Shown here one piece after another: positions 10,848 to 22,500 of a stretch of DNA of 64,000 nucleotides. Origin of the DNA: Patella vulgata (taxonomy: Eukaryota; Mollusca; Gastropoda; Patellidae). The notes under the pieces are model-generated. The model saw only the letters and a list, made by a program, of their open reading frames with translations. It was not told the origin of the DNA and made no database searches. The stretch's first letter is position 1. Each line of letters starts with the position of its first letter. Position numbers and translations under genes: made by a program. Location of the stretch: NCBI RefSeq assembly GCF_932274485.2, contig NC_065881.2:14790613-14854612 (forward strand), given 5' to 3'.

Positions 10848-13800
10848 GTGATTTATAATACACTTTCATAAACTATTTTATCTCGCATGGTGGTCATTTT
10901 CATAAACTATTTTATGCCGTGGCTGTCACTTTCGTAAACTATTTTATGTCATGGCAGTCACTTTCATAAACTATTTTATCTCTCGTGGCAGTCATTTCAA
11001 TAAACTATTTTATGCTGTGGTTGTCATTTTCATAAACTAATTAGCTGCCATGGTTTCATAAACTATTTTATCTCTCATGGCAGTCACTTTTATAAACTAT
11101 GTTATGTCAAAGTTGCCACTCTCATAAACTATTTCATGTTGGCCACTTCCATAAACTAATTTAAAAGCCATGGTTTAATAAACTAATTGATTGATCATGT
11201 TTTCATAAACTAATTTATCTGTTGTGCTTTGGTTATTTCTATTTGTAAAAGAAAATTTATTTTCTCAGATAAAAAAGTATTGTCGGGTGTTCATAGAAGC
11301 ATGTCCTGCCTTATTCATGATACTCATCACTACTTTTATATTATTGGTGCAGAAATTTTGATTTGGAATTTCAGATCAGATCATGGATTAGATTATAATT
11401 TAATAAATATGTATGTTTATTTTTTTTTAGACGAAGACATTGGCACCATCCACACCCCTAACAGGTCGCCGTTATCTAAAAGAAAAGGACCTGAGTATTA
11501 CACCCGTTTCCACAGCAACACAGAGTGTAGGACGACTACAAGCGTTATTATCAGGTCGTAAAACATGTCCGAGTGATAAACTTCTGGAATATTTTAGGTA
11601 CTTTTTTCTTTTATTAACCAAATTCAAGTCGAATCGGAACAGTAGGACGTTTAACCCCATTTCATTTTGTTAACCCATTACCAAGTACGTACAAGCAGGG
11701 AATCAAAACCATGCCATTTGACTCAATGACAGATCTTATGATCAAACATACGTACATTAAACCACTAGATAACACAACCCACCATGTAAGTTTAGAGTAC
11801 AATAATGAACACTTGTGTCATTTAATGACAGGAATTGTTATTACTAAAAGGCCTAGTTCACCAATCAGATTAACAGTGATAGCAAGTAGGCCGATGATCA
11901 CATCAATAAATTTCAACTTGTTTGTCATATATTTACCCTCTGGTGGGGGTTGGATGGTTAGCTTGTGGACGCTGTATCATAAGGTCTGTCATTGAGTTAA
12001 CTGGCGTGGTTTCGATTCCCCGGTGTACGTAACAGGGCATAGGGTCACCTGTCCAACCTTGTTGGTTTTCTCCACGTCCTCCGTTTTCCTCCCACTGCTA
12101 AAGACCCCTGCACGCAAGCAAATTATTGAAATAAAATATGTTAGTCCCGAAATGACCTAATTTGTATCGAGCGGACCTTTAACTCTCTGTCTCTCTCTCT
12201 ACCCTGCAATCAATGAACTGTTGTATGTTTTCCCTCCTCACATTTAAGTAGATAAATGTTATGGTTAGTTAGTACTTTGGGTTGGACAAAAAAAAAACGA
12301 GATCCCATGTACACATTGGCGAGCACGTAAAAAAAAACATTGACAGTTGTAATTTTAAAAAAGAATAGGCCGTAGTGCCGCTGTCCGGACAAAATTGTCT
12401 CAGAGCACACTACACGGTGTCGGCCCATCCTCATTAGGCCCTGTCGTCATTAGCCAAGTCGATGCCTAAATGTCTCCTGACATGAAATAGATTTGTATTA
12501 AATTTGATGAATTGTGTGTTTTTCAGTGAATGTAGCAGGAATCCTAAAGATGGAATCATCGCCAGGGTTAAAGAAATGGGTGAGACTTTCTGTACCCATT
12601 ATTGTCAGGTAAGAGATTATGTTACACAACAACCAATCAGTTAAGTTAATCTTTAGGTGGTATTGAGAAACACTTTAAACAGAACACAATTTTTATGGGA
12701 AATCATTTACTGGTTTTATTTGAAAAGTACAATGATAACGATAAGAGGATACTTTTTGAACCGTCATGCTTTTCTTATAAAACCAGTGATTGATTTCCCA
12801 TAAAAATTGTGTTATGTTTAATGTAACATTTTTTTTGTTAGCTTCACGTCGCTGGCATAGTGACAGGGCTTGTTGTCTAACAACTTCGCTTTAGATCCAA
12901 ATCTTGTTTGTGACAAAGGAATAGGGTTGAATGCCCAATATCGTGTTTTTTTTCTGCATGCCAAGCACTGGCATCGAATTTCGGCTATCACTGAGCCATC
13001 ACTGCTTCCAATTTAGAATGTTAAAGTAATATATTGAATTTAAAATGTTGTGGACTGGCAAAAGAAACAAGTTTGAATCTGATGTGGTCCCCTTCAGTGT
13101 TCATCAAGAAATGATCTTGTTAGTATCAACATATTAAAACTAAACAGAAGTGGACTTGGCCTTGTTCAGTCCAACGCCATGATTGGAAAGGAAAAAAAAG
13201 GTGACATATATTTGTTTCAAAATAAATCAAATTCATCTTCGCATCCACTGAAAGATATAATCTGAGGAGAAAAATGGTGTATGGGTTGGGTGTGGGAAAG
13301 GTGAATCAAGATAGTTTCATTTTCTCGTCATGTCACATATACTTCACCACAATGGGAGCCCAATAAAACCAGTTGGTTCGAGGGCACAGGGCTACCCAGT
13401 CCGCCCAGAGACTAAATTCAATGAATTTATTTCAATTGTTTGTTTCAGCCGTCCAATGATCATCCCGGTACCCATATAGATTTTGCTCGTCGTAGATTAC
13501 AGCTCGGTGAGAGTTTATATTATAAAACTCTAGAGAACATTATTGAAGGAGAGAGAAAGAGACTAGCAGAAAGAGATCTTTCAGTAAGTTCCATACAGTT
13601 TCAATAAAGTTCTAAAAATATTATGACATGAAGGAGGCACGTCTCTAACTCAATATCATCCACAGTCTTCAACAATTACAAGCACGACTTATTGGTCAGA
13701 TTAAATCAAAAATGATGTTGTTATCGTCCTGTGAAAAAATGGACTTCTGATATCCAATATTTAAGACAAAAATAATTTTTTTTAAATTGGCATACGTATC

Positions 13801-16800
13801 GCGTACCAGAATGCATTCGAGCGCTATTTCTAATGTAGCTACCTGATGAACTAGGCTAAACATATACCACAGGAGAATTATACAGATGCAGACTGGAATA
13901 ACCAGACGCCAAGGACTGTCATTCACTTTGTACTCTTTGCGTATTTCGCCGAACATAGCTGATTAGAAATTACGGTAAAACAGATACGATTGATTGTAAA
14001 TCGGTTAATATACATTCATATTACATTTTTATATCCATTGTGACCCACTTGTGTCCATTTCTAGGTGCCAAAGAATAGAGATTTAGCTCCTTTAAAGTTA
14101 TTTAAGAGCCATTGCACATTTTGTCTCTTATACCAAATGATTAAAGGTGCATTATGTAAGAGCTAAATCTGCAGATCTCTTTTATTTTAGCTTCAAATGT
14201 AGTATAGATTGTTGATTTATGACAAGTCCATAACCAATTCCCTAGACCATCGGATGACCGTGGTATTGACTGGATTAAAACACAATCACCATTCAATTAT
14301 TTAACATGACTATTATTGAAATTGATATTTTTCAGAGTTTATTAGAACAAGATATATTACATCGTTCTTTGTTAGCCTGCTGTTTAGAAATTGTTATATT
14401 TTCATACAACTCACAAAGGTATGTATATTGATCTTAATGAATATGAAATGAAATGGAATTTAACGTCCTACTGTTCTGCTCCGGCTGGGCTCATGAAAAC
14501 AGGCATACGCCATACAGTGTGTGCTATGATGGAAATTTTGCCAGGACAGCAGCACTACGACTTACTCCTATATCGAATTCCAATTGCCAAGGGATCTTTT
14601 ACGTACACAGCAATGTGTACGTGAGACCACAGGTTCTTCTTCCCATCCGAACAACTATGTATCCCTTGCCAGACACTTGTTGTCCACCACTGACAAGGGG
14701 GAGCCATGCTGGAATATCCTGATGAATGTTCTCGGCCAATGCCGGGATCGAACTCGCGACCTCCAGGTTAGTGAGCCAACATCTTACTCACTCAACCACA
14801 GTGACTCCCCTTACTAAATAAATAACATTATAAATACAATAGTGATAATAATATAGCGATATAACATGAAGAGTGCTTGATGTTGTAGTTATCATGGTGC
14901 ACCATTCAGCATGCATGGTTTATCGTAATTTACTGCAGGACATGCAGGATGTTTCACTTATCGTAGTGTATAGCAATGGGGTTAAGATTTTGTAACAGTG
15001 CCACGTTGGGGTTTAGTAGCTGCCACTGGAATTCAGTGAGGGTAGATGAGAATGTTGAGAGTATATCAGGTAAATCAAGACTACTATATGTTACGATGTA
15101 TGTTTTCAGGTCTTTCCCATGGATTGTAAATATGTTTGATTTAAGCCCATACCATTTCTATAAAGTCATTGAGATTATCATACGAGCTGAAGAAGGCCTA
15201 TCACGAGATGTTGTAAAACATTTAAATCATGTAAGTTCTTAATCCTTATAAGACATATAGAAATAGATTTCACTAAAAATAAAACACACTTATATGGATA
15301 TACTACTTCTGAATTTATTAACATGCTACGTTTCGATACACATACAGATATCGTTTTCAAGCAGATATCGTTTGCTTGAAAACGATATCTGTATGTGTAT
15401 CGAAACGTAGCATGTTAATAAATTCAGAAGTAGTATATCCATATAAGTGTGTTTTATTTTTAATGTAAGTTCTTGTTTATCGTAGTGAAGAAAAAAATGA
15501 AATGGGGATTTAACGCCCTAATGTTCCACTCTGACTGATCTAATGATATGAAATGAAATGGGGTTTAAAACCCTGCTATTTTGCTCCGACTGGTCCCATA
15601 CAGTGTGCTATGAGTTAAATTTGGCCTGGACAGTGGCTCTACAGCCTACTCTTATATTGAATTCAAACTGCCAAGGGATCTTTGACATGCACTCCAATGT
15701 GTACATGGACGGGACCTTGGTTTTTCGTCCATCTGAACAACTAAACAGCTGTCCTTGTCAGGCCCTCCATCCTGCACCACTGACAAGGGGAAACCACGCC
15801 AGGAAATCGCGAACTTTCTCGGCCAACACTGTTATCGTTTATGCACAATTGTGAATTATCAAGTAGATGGTGTTGTTTGCTACTCTTATGCACAATTCGA
15901 CTTACGAAGACTGGCATTCTCCATACAGTGATCTGTGAGGGACATGACGAGGTGATACGATGTGGGAACAAACTGATGGTAGGGGAGATAAGCAGGGCTG
16001 TTTCTGACAGTACCAGGACAGTGGCACTGCAGCCTACTCTTTCAAATTACAATTGTGAATATCAATATATACAGGAGATCTTAGTTTGTCGTCCCATCCG
16101 AACAAATGGACACTGGTCCTTGCTAGACTCTCCATTCTGCACCATTTACTAGGGGAATGCAGATGTTCAGACATGAATAAATATTTACATATTTATGGAA
16201 AATTTTGATATGTTAATTTATTTTTCCGTAGATTGAAGAAACGATTCTCGAATCGCTGGCATGGAGGAGTGAGTCTCCGTTATGGGATGCCATCAGAGAA
16301 CAAGAATCAGGAGTACCTACTTGTGAAGAAGTAAGTCATAGATACAAACGTGGACATAGGGCATCTGTCACAAACTTTGTCAGACATAAAACCCTCAACA
16401 TAATGATACATTATTCAAGAACTAAATCAGCCTATCACAAATCTTTCTTTAGGCATTACATGTTATATAAATTATTAATTAGACATTCATTAACTTATCC
16501 AGACCATAATCAACTCTCAAAGTAATTGGATAGCTCCGATTTTAAATAGATTAGAATGGTTTGGCCATTTAATGATTTAATTTAAAAATGGAGAAGAGAG
16601 CCCAAGCCTTGAATATACCAGTACCGTGGTTACGATAATAAACAGTCAATGCACACATCTTGTCAAAACTACAAACAGTGATAACTTTGCTCAGAATAAA
16701 GTAATTTGAATGAAATTTTTAATATATTCATGTTGCATTATATATTTTGGTACTAATATAGCGAGAACAACCAGCTCTTTATCTAAATCTTACATAATGC

Positions 16801-19427
16801 CTCTTTTAGCTTCGTTTTTAGCAACATAGAAGTAAGAAATAGTTTGGAACAACTGTTTCTTATCCTAGTCATTTAATTCCCAGAAACTTTTCGTGATTGT
16901 CTACTCTTTGTTGGTAAAAATATAAACCCAGACATATTCTTGACGTGTACTTGATGTACTGTGTATGAATATGTCGACACCGAGAAGATAACCTGAGCGT
17001 ATGAATATTTTATATTTGAACTATTTTAGGTGACGCCAGCTAATCATGTAGATCTAGGAAACTCGTCCAACAATTCACCTCTTCTACATCCACGTATTAA
17101 AACACTTACTGTTGAAGCTGGTAAACAAACATTATCGCCCGTCAGAGTTATCAAAAGTAAGTCATTAACAACATAATTAGGGAAAAATAATTACTGATTC
17201 ATTTGGGCTAGGATTATACAAGTAATCTCTGTACCGTTTTCAATATGGTTTCCCCCTTTTCCAACAGGCTTGTCCCTTCTATTTAATGCAGGATGGACGG
17301 ATTGGCAATAAACATTGTTTAGTTGTTCATATGGGACGCGTGTACACATTGGCGTAATCTTAAAAATAACCCATGTCTGGAAAAAAATTGAAAATCATGC
17401 AAAACTGACATGGTAATCAAGCTGCAATATCCAGAGGAACTTTCTCGGCCAGTATCGAACCCAGCGCCTTACTCACTGAGCCATCTGCTATAATTTTACA
17501 TCAGATGATTAATAAAATCAGGAAACCAAAATCTTTCTAATGAACATTTTGCATGTTTCTTTTTTAGCTTCAGATCCATTATTGTCCCCTACAGGCCCCA
17601 CGATATCCGATCGTTTCAGCTCTCCACAGCCTGGAACCGCCAGACGACAACTGTTTACGGCTAAATCAGAATCGACCACACAGACTCCTACACAGACAAT
17701 ACTTCAAAAACAACTGGCTGCTGGAGCGTCGGAAACAGTGGTTATCCCGCAACAAGGAGAATCAATGATCGCTGTCATAGTGGACGGACGACAGGTCAGC
17801 TTTCATTCATTATATTAATGCTCTGCTTCTAGTTGGATTTTAGATATGTCGATCATTTATATTTATTTGAAGTAGATGTTTTCTTGTTACAACTGATAAA
17901 GGGCTTCTGATAGTATCATCAATTTTAGGTTCAAGGTGGAGGACAACAGCCTCACTGTTAGCTTGTAAATTACTTAATGAGTGCTTGTTAATTACTTAAT
18001 GAGTGCCATCCATTTAAGTTTCAAAGCACCATCACTGTTGGCTTGTTAATTAATGAATGAGTGTCAACTATTTAAGGTTCAAGCACCGTCACTGTTGGCT
18101 TGTTAATTGATGAATGAGTGTCGTCTATTTAATTTAGGTCCAAGACTAGAGATTGCAGCCTTTGACTTTTCAGTGTAAGGCCCATCCCACTGTTGACTTT
18201 TAGCTCAAGACTGTCAAACGGTATCCATCACTGATGACTTGTTTTATTTAACGTATAATTAATATTTCAGGTTTTGATACCACTTCAGTCCATTATACAA
18301 GCTCGAGTCATGTCCACACCAGAAAAGTCACCAGCTAAACATTTTAAACCAAAGAAAACTGGTTCACTAGCTTTATTCTTCAGAAAAGTAATAAAACAAT
18401 ATCTCTCTCTCTTTCTTTCTCTCTCTCACTCTCTCTCTCTCTCTCTCTCTCTCTGAGAGTTAATGTTTACATACTATTCGAATAAATTATTTTTCACATG
18501 CAATTCATCAGGCCTTGAGATATGAATATGTTCGCCATATTATATTTCCAGTTTGATTACTCTATCCTTTTGAAAAAGATAAATGTGCAATTAGTTAATA
18601 TGTCATCTGTTTATTTTGGGATTTCGGCAGGGGACATCAGCCTCATGGTGGGCTTGTTCATATGCTATTTAGATATGTAAGTCATTATTCAGTTACATTT
18701 GAATAAGTCATTATACAAATTATAGATGTATCTCAGGTTTATTGATTTGGACACAAGTGTTGATATTTTGCTATGATCCCTTACAGATGATGATCAACTG
18801 ATCTTTAACTTTAACCTCCTACTTTTGTAGTAATAATCTTGTATTTATCTATAGGTGTATCATCTAGCTAGTGTAAGATTAAGAGATTTATGTGATCATC
18901 TGAGTATGGATGGTGATGATTTACGACGTAAAATGTGGACATGTTTTGAACGAACGATGATGAAACACATCGAACTGATGAAAGACAGACATCTTGATCA
19001 AATCATTATGTGTGCTGTTTATGTAATTGCTAAGGTAGGATTTTTTTTATTTTGTCATTTGGGTATACCTACTAACTTTCAATTACATCTATGGTATAGA
19101 ATGAATGAAATGGTATGATCGGGCACATCAGCTCCAACTGGGCTGTATTGCACCAAAAATATGATGCTTTATACGATGGGGGGTTGGATGGCCGATTGGT
19201 TAGCGCGTGTGCATTGTATCATAGGGTCTGTCATTGAGTCAACTGGCATAGTTTCGATTTCCCGGTTGTATGTGACATTGAGTAGGGTCGCTTGTCCAAC
19301 CTTGTGTGTTTTCTCCGGGTCAGCCAGTTTCCTCCCACTGCTACGTGCAAGTGAATTATTGAAATAAAATTGAACCATGTGTTAGTCTTGAAATGACCTA
19401 GTTTGTGTCAAGTAGGCATTAAACCCC

Positions 19428-19505
<78 letters not shown>

Positions 19506-22500
19506 TAGACAGACAGGCTAAATGATATCAAAGTCTAGTGTTCTGAAATATTGATCAGGTTGGGCAAATAAATTATGGAAGGTCTGGCAGTGTTTTGGTA
19601 ATGCTTTGATCTTGTATCCTTATGATGCTGGCATGACAGTGTTCACATTCTGGTTGAGGCTTTAATGCTAGGTTCTCACTATCACGATTCATCGCTGAGT
19701 AGTCGTGGTGATCCTATCAGGTCTTGTCATATATTAAAGTCAGTCGTAGCAATTGCGTTGATCATATCGAACCGTATCCGAACGTATCTTCACATACCAG
19801 ATCATGGTCTCAATAGGGACAATCGTATCGTAACACATCGCACGACAGTGGCAACCTAGCAAAAGCTATGTCAGAAAGGATGGGTTAGATAAAAATTGTT
19901 ATGGAATATTAAGTTTTGCAATTAGAATTTGCATATTTTTTTTCTGAGGCATATTTTTTCTAAATGGATTGGCCAAGAGTTAATTATATTACAAGAATTA
20001 TATCATTACATAATTAAACTACAAGGACTTTCTTATAAGGATCGTGCAGGAGTATAAGGTTGAAAGAGATCTTGGTGCAGTAATATGTGTGTGAGGGCTA
20101 AGACAGTTACAGAATTAAAATATTTGTGTAAGGACTGATGATAAATATATTAATTTATTTGTGTATATTTGTAGGTAACTGGTAAACCAGTAACTTTCCA
20201 GAATATCATGAAGTGCTATCGATATCAACCTCAATCACATAGTCATGTAAGTTATACATTTATCATAGATTGTAGCCCAAAATGGAAATTTCTTGAATTC
20301 TGATTGGTCGAAAAGTGGCGTAGAATGAGTTTAACAGTCCCCTAAATTTCCTGGGCGACTCACTGCGAATGAATATTTTCTGGGTGCTAGACTCTGTTTG
20401 CAGTGGCCAAAAATTCTACACCTCAAAACTTTATTCTTGGAAATCTTCATGAATTTTTTCTTGTATGTCATCAACAATGAAATTCAACCATTGGCTTATT
20501 GAAACACTCACCTGAAACACATAAAAAACAAAGTTAGTGAGTGTATTTGAAGCATAATAAGTAAATTTAATTTCAAGGCTGGTCTGACAATAACGGTTGC
20601 TATGGTCATTCTATCATAATCAGACTGGTCAAAATCGAAGATTTTCAACAAGTGAATAAAAATACTACAATTTATTGAACTCCGTATGGATCGTAATATA
20701 TTTTTTAAAATATACAAGTCGGGCTGATACTGATATGAATAGGACAGAGACTGATTTTCATACATAGGCCATGTTTTTTTCAGAAGAAAAAGAATCACAT
20801 TCACAGCGTCGAAATGACAACGTAAACAAGCATAGCAACCACATGCGTACGCTACACAGCATATATCTACACGGTCACACGAGTGTATGGACATTTATCA
20901 AACACGATATGCAATTTGTTTCGAACCTAGTCACTGCTGGAGTTCAAAATCATTTAAAAAGTACATAAAATACACTTACGATTTCTGTTTCGATCTTTAA
21001 AATTATCGCAGAGTGACCTCCCTTTCCAAACAGACACAATTAACCAGTCGCTTAGTGAACCAAATAGAATGGAAATGAGTGTTTATCTTATTACGTCACG
21101 GATATTTTCATTACGTCAAAATTGTTTTCCTTGGTATTTACGTCATTAAAACCAAAAAACGACCGTCAACTATCGCGAAAGAAAGAATTCCAAGAAAAAT
21201 GTTAAATATTTTGGGTTACAATATCGATAAACACCTCCTGTTTAGAATTTATCGGACTGTTATTGTCCATTTGATACCGCTTAAGTTTTTCATTACAGGC
21301 GCTTGATCGCTACGCAATCTCGGCCTCTAATGATTTAAGCGGTATCAAATGGACAATAACAGTCCTCTAAATTCTAAACAGTCGGTGTTTATCTCCTAAT
21401 TGATAAACAATCACATTGTCATGTAAGTTAAACATTTATCATAGTCAAGATAAATCATTTCAAGAGGAACTTTGTTTGGCCGAATGGTTTAATGCATGTG
21501 CATTGGGTGATAAGGTTTATCATTGAGTCAAGTGGCATGATTTCGATTCCCTGCTTGTACGCGCAAGCAAATTATTAAAATAAAATTGAACCATGCGTTA
21601 GTTCTGAAATGAGTTTGTGTCGAGTGGACATTAAACCCCATTTCTCTCTCTCAATCTTGGGTATATGTTGAATTGCCTGACAACCAATATTTAATGTACT
21701 ATATATTATATCATAGATTTATAGAAATGTGTTATTAAGTGTGTTATATTGCCTGGCAACCTATATTTAATACTGTGATATATTTTGTAGTAGTGTGTTA
21801 TTAAGTGTGTTGTATTGCCTGGCAACCAATATTTATTACTGTGATTTATATTGTAGATTTATAGAAGTGTGTTATTAAGTGGGCGAAGACGTCATACGTC
21901 TGGATCCAGTGAAGGAAGTAAAAGTGCTGCAAGTGGGACGTCCTCGCCCGTTAATACAGAAAAAGAGGATAAAAGTAAGAAAAATTTCTGACATTTCACT
22001 ATAGTTGGACAGCGCAATGTGATTGCCTCCACCAATCTAGCTCCAGATTTACTTGTATCCCCGTGGTTGTACGTGTGCCATGTCGTCATCAGATTCCAGT
22101 TACAGACTTTGTCGGTCGCACTGCGCCGCCCTGTACGTCTCGATGACGAGTGATCTTATGTGCACTTTAGATCATAAGGTCTGTAAATAGTTATGTCCAC
22201 ACTTGTCTGTGACAAAACCTGTAGTTGAAGTTGTTTGGATGGGATGTGCACAGTAAAGAACCCACGCACAACAGTTGGAATTGGATATAAGAGTAGGCCG
22301 TATCACATCTCTTGGCAAGATTTCACTGATACTCGTAGCTCATTGTATAGGGTATACCTGTGTTCATTAGCCTAGTTTGTGGAGACAAGTAGGATGTTAA
22401 ACCCCATTTCATTTCATTTATTATATACACGTGTATTTCAGAGAGAGATGTTGGTAATATTAGATCTTCAAGTACCCTTCCAATCCCTCAACCTAACAGT

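Noticed and set aside
11711-11995. 94-codon frame in intron 5 of the RB-like gene
   Set aside because: Covers SINE-B-related and unassigned intronic sequence; the protein is not recognisable.
15363-15440. Functional hammerhead ribozyme next to the GAAACGT motif
   Set aside because: A stem and GAAA are present, but the CUGANGA core cannot be placed without gaps; also true at 60150 and 62340.
20508-20894. 128-codon reverse frame in intron 15 of the RB-like gene
   Set aside because: No recognisable domain, skewed composition, lies within the inserted repeat.
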